Assembly (NCBI RefSeq): GCF_001456935.1
Contig: NZ_KQ758482.1
Span: 1,344,249-1,408,248, forward strand
Source: [Bacillus] enclensis
Lineage (GTDB): Bacteria; Bacillota; Bacilli; Bacillales; Bacillaceae_B
Direction of reading: 5' to 3'
Length of the DNA stretch: 64,000 bases
Positions 17,985-26,440 of the stretch are shown here, one piece after another (position 1 is the stretch's first letter; every line of letters begins with the position of its first letter). The notes beneath the pieces are model-generated. The model had not been told where the DNA came from. It worked only from the letters and a program-made list of their open reading frames with translations, and searched no databases. Made by a program: the position numbers and the translations under genes.

Positions 17985-18365
17985 TTAAAGTGCCTGTGCC
18001 TGAGATTTTTTCACTTGGACAGGACCCATTCCCCGAGGCAGCTCGATTGTTTCACGAGTATCTGCTCCAAGAGCTTCTGCAATATAATCAGCAGCAATAT
18101 TAGGATCTAAATCACCGCAAGTATACACATCTATACTGGCATAACCATGTTCAGGAAAGCTGTGAATGGTCAAGTGTGATTCAGAGATGATCACAACTCC
18201 ACTCACGCCTTGAGGAGCAAATTTATGAAAGGCTACCTCACGGATTTCAGCACCTGATTTAAGTGCAGCATCTACAAACGTTTTTTCAATTCCTTCAACA
18301 TCGTTAAGCTTTTCGAAATCACAGCCCCAAAGTTCTGCGATTACATGACGACCCATTGTTTCCAT
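17985..18365 (-). CDS. speD: S-adenosylmethionine decarboxylase proenzyme
   Basis: A 126-residue prokaryotic AdoMet decarboxylase, which makes the aminopropyl donor for spermidine. The proenzyme cleaves itself between Glu62 and Ser63 (SESHLTIHS), and Ser63 becomes the pyruvoyl group. His68 and Cys83 in VYTCGD are the conserved catalytic residues. The start [15 protein letters not shown] matches the B. subtilis protein closely. In B. subtilis speD follows gapB; here the order is kept but an R-family repeat (R4) lies in the 625-bp gap. Confidence 0.97.
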   Translation of the reverse strand: METMGRHVIAELWGCDFEKLNDVEGIEKTFVDAALKSGAEIREVAFHKFAPQGVSGVVIISESHLTIHSFPEHGYASIDVYTCGDLDPNIAADYIAEALGADTRETIELPRGMGPVQVKKSQAQAL

Positions 18366-18586
18366 TGATCGTTTCCCCCTTTGACATAGTTTTTTTCGTC
18401 AAAATGAACGAATCCCTCAGCAAAATCTTAACTACCACGGGGGAAAGTTAGTCCGAAGAGGTCCTAACCCTTTAAGTAGCTAAATCAGTATTCATCTGCC
18501 ATTAAGAAGTTCACGAAAAATAGTATACTTTGTTTGATATTCTTTTGCAATAAATTTATTAAAAGTTTTTTAATGGCCCTTAAAGC

Positions 18587-18842
18587 CGCTGTTGATTTCC
18601 GTGGAAGACTCCGCTTTCCGCGGGCGGTTGGTGAGCCTCCTCGGCTTCGCCTGCGGGTTAGAAAAGCGTAAGGGCTTCGGTTAGAGGCGTGTGGCATAAG
18701 GTGAATCGGTCACGAAGGCGTTCTTTGCCTTCTTGGCCGGTTTGACTTATGACATGTGCCTCTAAGCCCTGGAGCTGGACAAGTCTCACCTAACTCGCTT
18801 TTCCCGCAGGAGTCTGCGTCTTCCACTCCAATCAACAGCTGG
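18587..18842 (+). repeat. R-family repeat, copy R4 (inner module inverted)
   Basis: About 256 bp. The outer arms are CTTTCCGCGGGCGGTTGGTG plus GAGCCTCCTCGG on the left and CTCACCTAACTCGC plus CCCGCAGGAGTCTGCG on the right. Between them the inner module runs in the opposite direction to R1 and R5: it begins GAAAAGCGTAAGGGCTTCGG and ends CCCTGGAGCTGGAC. It fills the gap between speD and gapB. Confidence 0.85.
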
Positions 18843-18935
18843 AATGGCCTACATACTTTCAGAACCCGTAATTATTCCAACAACTAAATATCCTCATTTC
18901 CGAGAACACTTTTGAAAATATTTTATTAAAAAGAA

Positions 18936-18957
18936 AAGAACGCCCCGGGGGACGTTC
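18936..18957 (-). terminator. gapB terminator
   Basis: GAACGCCCC (from 18938) pairs with GGGGACGTTC (18948-18957) and is followed on the minus strand by TTCTTTTCTTTTT. Confidence 0.6.
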
Positions 18958-18990
18958 GAGTGGTTTTGCTTATTGTTTTTGTTGGTTCTT

Positions 18991-20019
18991 TCAAACGTTT
19001 ACTTCTGTTTTGGCTTGCATTTTGGATGCTGTGTATTTGACTAGGTCGACTACGCGGCAGGAGTAGCCCCATTCGTTGTCGTACCATGCCAGTACTTTGA
19101 CTTTACGGTCACCCATGACCATTGTGGACAATCCGTCGATGATGGCGGAGTGCGGGTTTGTGTTAAAGTCGATGGATACCAGCGGTTCGGTCGTATATTG
19201 CAAGATGCCTTGCAGCGACCCAAGTGATGCCGTGATGAATGCTTCATTGATTTCTTCTGCCGTTACGTCTCTCTTTACATCGACTACAAGGTCAACAAGA
19301 GACACATTAGGCGTCGGTACTCGAAGTGCCATCCCATGGAGCTTTCCTTTCAACTGAGGAAGCACAAGTGACAGCGCTTTCGCAGCGCCTGTGGTTGTAG
19401 GGATGATCGACTGTCCGCACGCCCTTGCCCTGCGCAGGTCTTTATGTGGGTTATCGATATTCTTTTGATCATTTGTATAAGCATGGACAGTCGTCATCAA
19501 TCCATTCTCGATTCCGAACTGCTCATCCAGCACCTTCGCTACAGGAGCGAGGCAGTTTGTCGTACAAGATGCGTTGGAAATAATGGAGTGCTCTTCGATA
19601 TTTAATGCGCTTTCATTTACTCCCATGACAATCGTTACATCTTCATTTTTACCTGGAGCTGTAAGGATTACTTTTTTAGCGCCGGCTTCCAGGTGAAGGC
19701 TTGCCTTTTCCTTGTCATTGAATTTCCCCGTTGCTTCAATGACAATATCGATGCCCAGTTCGTTCCAAGGCAGTGCTTTTGGATCACGATTACTTAATAG
19801 TTGAACTTTTTTTCCATTCACGATAATGGCGTTGTCTTCTGTCAGTACTTCGGCATCGAACGTGCCATGATTTGTGTCATACTTAATCAAATGTGCCAAT
19901 GTGGCAGCTGGGTAGCTTGCGTTAATTGCCACAACCTCTAAGTTGTCTTCCAAAATCGCTTTTCTGAATACCATTCTTCCAATTCGTCCAAAACCGTTAA
20001 TCGCAATTTTCGCCTTCAT
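18991..20019 (-). CDS. gapB: glyceraldehyde-3-phosphate dehydrogenase, gluconeogenic type
   Basis: A 342-residue GAPDH with NAD(P)-binding INGFGRIGRMVFR at the start and the catalytic motif SNASCTTNCLAP (active Cys near 152). The sequence and neighbourhood (speD downstream, coaE upstream) mark it as GapB, the NADP-dependent enzyme bacilli use in gluconeogenesis, rather than GapA. GapB is repressed on glucose by CcpN in B. subtilis, and two CcpN-like sites lie upstream at 20041-20085. The ATG at 20019 follows GAGGGGAG. Confidence 0.95.
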   Translation of the reverse strand: MKAKIAINGFGRIGRMVFRKAILEDNLEVVAINASYPAATLAHLIKYDTNHGTFDAEVLTEDNAIIVNGKKVQLLSNRDPKALPWNELGIDIVIEATGKFNDKEKASLHLEAGAKKVILTAPGKNEDVTIVMGVNESALNIEEHSIISNASCTTNCLAPVAKVLDEQFGIENGLMTTVHAYTNDQKNIDNPHKDLRRARACGQSIIPTTTGAAKALSLVLPQLKGKLHGMALRVPTPNVSLVDLVVDVKRDVTAEEINEAFITASLGSLQGILQYTTEPLVSIDFNTNPHSAIIDGLSTMVMGDRKVKVLAWYDNEWGYSCRVVDLVKYTASKMQAKTEVNV

Positions 20020-20040
20020 AAATCCGGCTCCCCTCTATAT

Positions 20041-20085
20041 TAATGTTATACTTATATGTTTATTAACTAAAAATAGTATAACATA
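20041..20085 (-). promoter_or_regulatory. candidate CcpN operator pair of gapB
   Basis: On the minus strand TATGTTATACT (20085-20075) matches the CcpN consensus TRTGHYATAYW exactly. A second copy in opposite orientation, AATGTTATACT (20042-20052), differs at one base. They lie 22-66 bases upstream of the gapB start, where B. subtilis CcpN represses gapB. Confidence 0.6.
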
Positions 20086-20203
20086 TTTATAGAAATAGTT
20101 AATAAGTAATTTGCGGATTTTTAATGTTTTATTATTCTGACAAATTATATTCTGATGCTCTATGGAAAATGAATGTGGACAGAAATAAATCACCCCTCTA
20201 ATA

Positions 20204-20406
20204 CCGCTTTTAATTTCCGTGCAAGACTTCGCTTTCCGCGGGATTAACTGTCCAGCTGCAGGGCTTAGAGGCACATGTCATAAGCCAAACCGGCCAAAAA
20301 GGCAAAGAACTCCTTCACGGCCGATTCGTCTTATGCCACACGCCTCTGACCAAAGCCCTTCCGCTTTTCTGATAGGAGTCTGCGTCTTGCACTCCAATCA
20401 ACCGCT
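20204..20406 (+). repeat. R-family repeat, copy R5
   Basis: About 203 bp, the same modular order as R1 and R3 and very close to R3 in sequence: TTTCCGCGGGATTAACTGTC, TGCAGGGCTTAGAGGCACAT, the inner hairpin, CAAAGCCCTTCCGCTTTTC and GTCTTGCACTCCAATCAACC. It lies in the 467-bp gap between gapB and coaE; the rest of this gap holds the gapB operators and a weak hairpin near 20446-20480 downstream of coaE. Confidence 0.85.
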
Positions 20407-20486
20407 AGTAACAGACTAGTATAAATTCCCCTCACCAAAATGATAAAACCGACAAGAAGAAATTCCTGCCGGCTTTTCGTTAAGTA

Positions 20487-21092
20487 TTATGGTCGCAAAT
20501 CCCACTCATTAATAATCTTCTCGAGCTGTTCTTCGGTTTGTTCGATTGTGCCGTTGTTGTTGATGACTGCGTCGGCCAGGCCGATTTTGTCTTCTAAGGG
20601 GAACTGGGATGCGATCCGTGATGCTGCTTCTTGTTCTGTGAATTGGTTTCGTTTCATTAATCGGGACAATTGGGTTTCCTCATCTACGTATACGACGATG
20701 GTGCGGTCCACCATCCATGTAAGGTCGCTTTCATAGAGGAGCGGGATATCCATGATGATGGTGATTTTTCCTGACTCGATGGCCTGATCTTTTTCTGAGA
20801 GCATCAGCCCCCGGACTGCAGGGTGGACGATGCCGTTCAGTTTTTTTCTCATTTCTTCATTATGAAAAACGATATCGCCGAGTTTTGCACGGTTGATGGT
20901 GTCGTCTTCCTTGTGAAGGATGCTTCTGCCGAATTCCTCGACGATGGCGAGGTAAGCCGGCTGACCGACCTCGACAACCTTTCGGGCAGCAAGATCTGCA
21001 TCGATCACCGTGTATCCCTTTTTACTAAGCATTTCAGATACCGTACTTTTTCCGCTTGCAATTCCGCCTGTCAATCCTAGAATGGTTGCCAT
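20487..21092 (-). CDS. coaE: dephospho-CoA kinase
   Basis: A 201-residue P-loop kinase catalysing the last step of coenzyme A synthesis. The P-loop is GLTGGIASGKST at residues 6-17; DADLAARKVVE, GIVHPAVR and IMDIPLLYES are conserved CoaE regions. I chose the ATG at 21092, eight bases after AAAGGA, because the longer frame upstream (MNNCTKERNRN) has no family counterpart. Followed on the upstream side by ytaF and mutM, as in B. subtilis. Confidence 0.96.
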   Translation of the reverse strand: MATILGLTGGIASGKSTVSEMLSKKGYTVIDADLAARKVVEVGQPAYLAIVEEFGRSILHKEDDTINRAKLGDIVFHNEEMRKKLNGIVHPAVRGLMLSEKDQAIESGKITIIMDIPLLYESDLTWMVDRTIVVYVDEETQLSRLMKRNQFTEQEAASRIASQFPLEDKIGLADAVINNNGTIEQTEEQLEKIINEWDLRP

Positions 21093-21156
21093 ATTTCTAT
21101 TCCTTTCTTTAGTACAGTTGTTCAAGGTCCATTTTGCGCTGTTTGAAGGGTGTATA

Positions 21157-21795
21157 TTAAAAGCGAAGGATTCCTATAAGTATCAGCAGGACGCCCGGCA
21201 GGAAAGCCACCCGCTGGATCCATTTTAAATGTGATAGAGACTGCCCCATTTTCAGGCCTGTGGATAAAAACACAAAGCTCATGCACATGATGGCCGCAGC
21301 CAATAACAACGGTGAGAAATTCAGCAGCGCGGCTCCGATCCCCGCTCCGAAGGCATCGAGTGATAAGGCAATCCCGAGCATGAACGCTTCGATTCCGGTA
21401 ATCGTCCCAGACCTGTCAAAGTCTGCGGTCAATGGGCGCCTCAGGATCTGGATGACCAATCCAATGGACTTTATTTCAAAATTGATGAGTGTCTTCTCTT
21501 CAGAAGCACGTAAGTCTGTTTCCTTTTCCGGTCTGAAAAACTGATACAGGACCACAGCCCCTATCACGACGAGGATGAGCCCTCCGATCCTGCCTGCCCA
21601 TTCGGCGGTGATGAACGACTGGACTGCCCCTCCGACCAACATGGCGGCGAGCAGTGAACTTGCCGAACAGATCGAGATGATACTGATTGATTTTACAGGA
21701 ATCTTCACTTTTCTTAATCCGTACGTTAAACCTGTGCCTAAACTATCTAGACTTACAGCAAATGCAAGCAGCAGCAAGGAGATTGTTTGAGTCAT
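21157..21795 (-). CDS. ytaF: sporulation membrane protein YtaF, MntP-like
   Basis: A 212-residue membrane protein with six hydrophobic segments arranged as two repeats: LLLAFAVSLDSLGTGLTYGL near residue 8 and LGIALSLDAFGAGIGAAL near 143. The paired SLDS/SLDA motifs are those of MntP-type manganese exporters. YtaF is the B. subtilis name for the gene at this locus, annotated as a sporulation protein. It lies between mutM and coaE. Transport of a metal is an inference from the family. Confidence 0.88.
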   Translation of the reverse strand: MTQTISLLLLAFAVSLDSLGTGLTYGLRKVKIPVKSISIISICSASSLLAAMLVGGAVQSFITAEWAGRIGGLILVVIGAVVLYQFFRPEKETDLRASEEKTLINFEIKSIGLVIQILRRPLTADFDRSGTITGIEAFMLGIALSLDAFGAGIGAALLNFSPLLLAAAIMCMSFVFLSTGLKMGQSLSHLKWIQRVAFLPGVLLILIGILRF

Positions 21796-21865
21796 CTAAA
21801 GCCCTCCCATAAATCATTACAATACTATATGGCAAGGGCTTATCAGATGTTAAATGTCTTTAGGC

Positions 21866-22696
21866 TTAAGGATGCTTCTGGCAGCGGGGGCAATAATGGG
21901 TACCCCTTCCGGCTGAAACTTTCTTTTCAATCGGGGTGCCGCAGACTCTGCAGTCTTCGTCCTTCCGGCTGTAGACAAACAAGTTTTGCTGAAACATCCC
22001 CATTTGTCCCTGTGAGTTCACATATGACCTGATCGTGCTGCCGCCCATTTCGACAGCTTCCTGCAGTGTCTCGATGATCGTGCGGTGTAATTCAGCTGCT
22101 TCTTCCGTGGTAAGGGATTTGGCTTTTCGATCTGGATGTACACCAGCTCGGAACAGGGCCTCATCCACATAGATATTGCCGAGTCCCACTACTACCGATT
22201 GATCCAATAAGGCGGCTTTTACAATTCGCTCGGTTTTCTTCAGTTTCTGCTGGAGATAACCGACGGTGAATTCTTTATCAAAAGGCTCTGCCCCAAGTTG
22301 GATCAGGGGACGGTGGAGAAGTTCTTCTCCTTTTTTAAACAGATGCATCGTGCCGAATTTACGGACGTCCCGGTATCTCAACTCCGTACCATCTGTAAAA
22401 TGAAAAATGACGTGTGTATGCTTTTCCACTGGATCATCTTCATTGTAAAGCCCGTACTTTCCTTCCATCCTTAAATGGGACACCAGGGACAGTTCATTCA
22501 TATAGAAGACCAGGAATTTCCCTCTCCGTTTCATTTCTAGAATCTCCTGGCCGCGGAGAGCATGAATGAACTCACCTGTGTCCTCTGGATGTTTAATCAT
22601 TTTTGGCCAGAAAACCGATACATCCTTAATTTTTTTTCCTATAACAAGAAGTTCGAGCGTTTTTCTGACCGTTTCCACTTCAGGAAGCTCTGGCAT
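21866..22696 (-). CDS. mutM: formamidopyrimidine-DNA glycosylase (Fpg)
   Basis: A 276-residue DNA repair enzyme that removes 8-oxoguanine and formamidopyrimidines. The mature N-terminus PELPEVETVR provides the catalytic proline; Glu follows. Other family marks are HLRMEGKYG near 75, the helix-two-turn-helix GLGNIYVDEALFRAGVHP near 165, and the C-terminal zinc finger (CRVC ... CPRC). Located 22 bases downstream of polA, so both repair functions are probably cotranscribed. Length is normal. Confidence 0.97.
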   Translation of the reverse strand: MPELPEVETVRKTLELLVIGKKIKDVSVFWPKMIKHPEDTGEFIHALRGQEILEMKRRGKFLVFYMNELSLVSHLRMEGKYGLYNEDDPVEKHTHVIFHFTDGTELRYRDVRKFGTMHLFKKGEELLHRPLIQLGAEPFDKEFTVGYLQQKLKKTERIVKAALLDQSVVVGLGNIYVDEALFRAGVHPDRKAKSLTTEEAAELHRTIIETLQEAVEMGGSTIRSYVNSQGQMGMFQQNLFVYSRKDEDCRVCGTPIEKKVSAGRGTHYCPRCQKHP

Positions 22697-22718
22697 AGGG
22701 GTACCTCCTTATGGCTGC

Positions 22719-25346
22719 TTATTTTGCGTCGTACCAGGTCGGTCCGTAAGAATAATCTACCTTGAGCGGCACTTCCAGTTCCATCGCATTTTCCATTACT
22801 TCAGGTACGATTTTCTTCAATATTTCTATTTCATCTTCAGGTGCCTCAAAGATCAATTCATCGTGCACCTGCAGCAGTAAGCGAGATTGAAGGTTTTCCT
22901 CTTTCAGGCGCAAGGCCATATCGATCATCGCTTTCTTGATGATATCGGCGGCACTTCCCTGAATCGGGGTATTCATCGCTGTCCGTTCCGCAAAGCTGCG
23001 GAGGTTGAAATTCCTGCTCGTGATCTCAGGCAGATAGCGGCGGCGGTTCAGAAGCGTCTGGACGAAACCTTTCTGCTTCGCTTCCTGAACGATGTCATCC
23101 ATATATTCTTTGACACCCGGGAAGCTTTCCAGGTACTTCTTGATGAACTCCCCTGCTTCCTTACGGGTAATATCAAGGCTCTGTGAAAGTCCGTAGTCAC
23201 TGATACCATATACTATCCCGAAATTGACCGCTTTTGCATGCCGCCTCATATTCGAGGTGACTTCCTCCTTTGAAACCCCGAAAACATCCATTGCCGTTTT
23301 CGTATGGATATCCATATCATTGCGGAATGCTTCGATCAGTTTTTCGTCCCCGGCAATATGGGCAAGCACCCTGAGCTCGATTTGTGAATAATCAGCGGCA
23401 AACATCACCCAGCCCTTTTCGGATGGAATGAAGGCCTGACGGATCTTCCTGCCTTCCTCGAGCCTGATCGGGATATTTTGCAGGTTCGGATCGATTGAAC
23501 TCAATCTCCCGGTCTGCGTCAGTGCCTGATTGAACCGCGTATGGATTTTGCCTGAATCTTCATGGATCACTTTCAGCAGACCTTCCAGATAAGTGGACTG
23601 CAGCTTTCCTAGTTGACGGTAGTGAAGGATATAGTCAATGATGTCATGCTTCGATTGAAGCTTTTCCAATACATCCGCCGAAGTTGAATAGCCCGTCTTT
23701 GTCTTCTTGACGACCGGCAGTCCCAGCTTTTCAAAAAGAATGACACCCAGCTGTTTCGGGGAATTGATATTGAAGTTCTCCCCTGCAAGCTCGTGGATTT
23801 TCTTCTCAAGCTCTTCAATCCTGGTACCAAGTTCTTCTTTCATATGGAGTAAGCGTTGTTTGTCCACTTTGACCCCTGTATACTCCATTTCAGCAAGAAT
23901 CAATGCCAACGGAAGCTCCAGCTCATTGATCAATTCCAATTGTTCGTTTTCCTCGAGCTCCTTCGTACAGACTGACTCTAGTTCAAAGAGGGCAGCTGCC
24001 TTTCTGGCCAGGTGCTCTGAAAGGATCTCCTCAGCCGGCACTTTCTGTTTCGCTCCCTTACCGTAGACTGCTTCATCGCTGTCCACTGCTGGAAGGCCGT
24101 GTGTTTTTGCAATCGAGGCAAAATCGTCGCCTGAAGAAGATGGATTTAAAATATAGGACGTCAAGGATAAATCGAATTCAATCCCCTTGATATCGATGCC
24201 GTGCCTTTTCAGTGAAACGACTGTCTGTTTCGAATCGTACACATATTTTCTATTCTCATCACTTTCCGCCCACTTTTTGAAGTCTTCCGATTTCAGTGCA
24301 TCCAGTGAAAAATAGAACGTCCCTTTCTCATTGTGCATGCTCACTCCGATGATGGAACCGAGATGGTAGTTGTCTTCCAGCATCTCGATATATAATGAAC
24401 TTTCTTTCGCAAGATGTTTTCCTTCGATTTCTTTTAGGATTTCATATGAGATTTCTTCTAATTCCTGTACTTCTTCTTCGGGTGTTTCCCCCATTTTTTC
24501 AAGAAGGGAATTGAAGCCGAGATCCTTGAACACTTCCTTTAGCTTGCCTGCGTCCATTCCATCATAGTCAAGTTCGTCCACTTTGACTTCAATCGGCGCT
24601 TCACGGAGGATCGTGGCCAGTTCCTTACTCATGACTGCCGATTCTTTATGTTCCTCGAGTTTCTCTTTCAACTTTTTCCCGCTTACGGAGTCGATGGATT
24701 CAAGCAGCTTTTCTACGGAACCAAACTCCTTCAGCAGCTTGATCGCAGTTTTTTCACCGACGCCCGGCACACCCGGGATATTATCGGAGCTGTCTCCCAT
24801 CAGTCCTTTCATATCAATGATCTGATCCGGGGATATTTCCCACTTTTCCTTGATATGGTCAGGCGTATAGATTTCAAGATCGGTGATCCCTTTTCTCGTG
24901 ATGCATACGGTGGTTTTATCCGTGCTAAGCTGAGTCAGGTCCTTGTCACCCGAAAAAATCTTGACTTCATATCCGTCCGCTTCCGCCTGCAGGGAGAGGG
25001 TACCGATAATATCGTCCGCTTCATAGTTTTCCTTTTCATACCGTTTTATGCCATAAGCATCCAGGAGCTCCCTGATATAAGGGAACTGTTCTGACAGCTC
25101 AGGAGGCGTCTTCTGTCTCCCCCCCTTATATTCCTTGAACGTCTTATGTCTGAAAGTCGTCTTTCCTGCATCGAAAGCGACCATGATATGGGAAGGCTTT
25201 TCATCTTCGAGGATCTTTTGCAGCATGGTTGTGAACCCGTATACTGCATTTGTATGTACACCTTTATCATTGTTCAACAGCGGCAGGGCAAAAAATGCGC
25301 GGTATGCAATACTGTTCCCGTCAATCAATACTAATTTCTTCGCCAT
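22719..25346 (-). CDS. polA: DNA polymerase I
   Basis: An 875-residue family A polymerase for repair and Okazaki fragment processing. Residues 1-290 form the 5'-3' exonuclease (LIDGNSIAYRAFFALP, GSDKDLTQL-like SGDKDLTQL, GVPGVGEKTAIKLL). The middle domain (about 310-470) is 3'-5' exonuclease-like but without the usual carboxylate motif, as in other Bacillus Pol I. The polymerase domain has FAADYSQIELRVLAHIAGD near 655, RRHAKAVNFGIVYG near 705 and LLQVHDELIFE near 825. Start ATG at 25346 follows AAGGAGG. Confidence 0.97.
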   Translation of the reverse strand: MAKKLVLIDGNSIAYRAFFALPLLNNDKGVHTNAVYGFTTMLQKILEDEKPSHIMVAFDAGKTTFRHKTFKEYKGGRQKTPPELSEQFPYIRELLDAYGIKRYEKENYEADDIIGTLSLQAEADGYEVKIFSGDKDLTQLSTDKTTVCITRKGITDLEIYTPDHIKEKWEISPDQIIDMKGLMGDSSDNIPGVPGVGEKTAIKLLKEFGSVEKLLESIDSVSGKKLKEKLEEHKESAVMSKELATILREAPIEVKVDELDYDGMDAGKLKEVFKDLGFNSLLEKMGETPEEEVQELEEISYEILKEIEGKHLAKESSLYIEMLEDNYHLGSIIGVSMHNEKGTFYFSLDALKSEDFKKWAESDENRKYVYDSKQTVVSLKRHGIDIKGIEFDLSLTSYILNPSSSGDDFASIAKTHGLPAVDSDEAVYGKGAKQKVPAEEILSEHLARKAAALFELESVCTKELEENEQLELINELELPLALILAEMEYTGVKVDKQRLLHMKEELGTRIEELEKKIHELAGENFNINSPKQLGVILFEKLGLPVVKKTKTGYSTSADVLEKLQSKHDIIDYILHYRQLGKLQSTYLEGLLKVIHEDSGKIHTRFNQALTQTGRLSSIDPNLQNIPIRLEEGRKIRQAFIPSEKGWVMFAADYSQIELRVLAHIAGDEKLIEAFRNDMDIHTKTAMDVFGVSKEEVTSNMRRHAKAVNFGIVYGISDYGLSQSLDITRKEAGEFIKKYLESFPGVKEYMDDIVQEAKQKGFVQTLLNRRRYLPEITSRNFNLRSFAERTAMNTPIQGSAADIIKKAMIDMALRLKEENLQSRLLLQVHDELIFEAPEDEIEILKKIVPEVMENAMELEVPLKVDYSYGPTWYDAK

Positions 25347-25458
25347 GGGTGGACCTCCTTAAAAGGTAGAATACTTTTATGATTGCCGGCATGAGATTGC
25401 CGGGATTTTTTCTATATATCCTCTTTTATTCTATCATGCCGCAGTCAGAAAGGAAAAA

Positions 25459-25501
25459 TAAGCCCCTCCGGGAAGATGGGTCCTAATCCGGAAGGGCTTA
25501 T
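25459..25501 (-). terminator. terminator downstream of hflKC
   Basis: Inverted arms TAAGCCCCTCCGG and CCGGAAGGGCTTA enclose a 16-base loop, with TTATTTTT on the minus strand. Confidence 0.65.
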
Positions 25502-25504
25502 CCA

Positions 25505-26440
25505 TTATTCTGTATAGCCCATCAGCAATCGGGCATACGGTGAATCAGAAGGAAGGATGATGACTGTTTTATCATCCACTGTCTTCTTATATGTTTCCAG
25601 GGTTTTAAATAAGTCATAGAAACTTGGGTCTTTTGAGAATGAATTATTGTAGATTTTTGCCGCTTCCGATTCACCCTCGGCACGGATGACATTGGCATCT
25701 GCGCTTGCCTTTGCAAGGAGCTCTTTAACTTCCCTGTCTGTATCGGCTGTAATCCTCTGCTTCTCTGCATCACCCATCGACAGATATTCCTGTGCCTTTG
25801 ATTCACGTTCTGAAATCATGCGGGTATAAACAGAGTTTTCATTTGCCTCCGGCAGATCAGTCCGTTTCATGCGCACGTCTTTTACGACGATTCCATATTC
25901 ATCTTTGGACAGAAGTTCATTCACTTTTTTTGTGATTTGATCATTCAGGCTTCCGCGCGAGGACTTTTCATCATTAATGATTTGATCATAATTCAATCGG
26001 CCGAGTTCGGCGCGGACCACCGAATAAATGAACTCCTCCATTTTCGTCTCGGCATTCACTACCGTCCTCGCATTTTTGATCATCTTCAGTGGATCTTCAA
26101 TGCTCCACACCGCAAAATTATCAATCAACATCCGCTTTTTATCCTTAGTGTTGATTTCTGCTTCGGTTACATCATACGTCATCTGATGTTTCGGCAGCGT
26201 GGTGACGGATTGAATGAACGGAATCTTCGCTTTCAGACCCGGTTCCTTGTCAATTTTCACCACTTCCCCGAATTGCCTCACCACTTTGTATTCGCCTTCT
26301 TTCACAATATAAAGGCTTGTAAATAGAAGCAGGAGCGCTGCAAGAAGGAGGATAATGAAGATGCCCAGTTTTCTGTATCTTTTCCATTCAACCGGTTCCT
26401 TCTGTTTCGATTTCAAGTTAAAGACATTCTGCTCAGTCAT
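25505..26440 (-). CDS. hflC: SPFH-domain membrane protein HflC
   Basis: A 311-residue membrane-anchored prohibitin-like protein. One N-terminal transmembrane helix (about residues 27-47) is followed by the SPFH domain (EYKVVRQFGEVVKIDKEPGLKAKIPF) and a coiled-coil tail rich in E, K and A. In E. coli HflK and HflC form a ring that encloses the FtsH protease and modulates it. The gene overlaps the end of hflK. B. subtilis lacks this pair, and here it separates phoR from polA. How it works in this organism is inferred from the family. Confidence 0.9.
   Translation of the reverse strand: MTEQNVFNLKSKQKEPVEWKRYRKLGIFIILLLAALLLLFTSLYIVKEGEYKVVRQFGEVVKIDKEPGLKAKIPFIQSVTTLPKHQMTYDVTEAEINTKDKKRMLIDNFAVWSIEDPLKMIKNARTVVNAETKMEEFIYSVVRAELGRLNYDQIINDEKSSRGSLNDQITKKVNELLSKDEYGIVVKDVRMKRTDLPEANENSVYTRMISERESKAQEYLSMGDAEKQRITADTDREVKELLAKASADANVIRAEGESEAAKIYNNSFSKDPSFYDLFKTLETYKKTVDDKTVIILPSDSPYARLLMGYTE

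Noticed and set aside
22887..25362. Several plus-strand frames of 70-150 codons opposite polA
   Set aside because: Antisense shadows of a complete DNA polymerase I gene.
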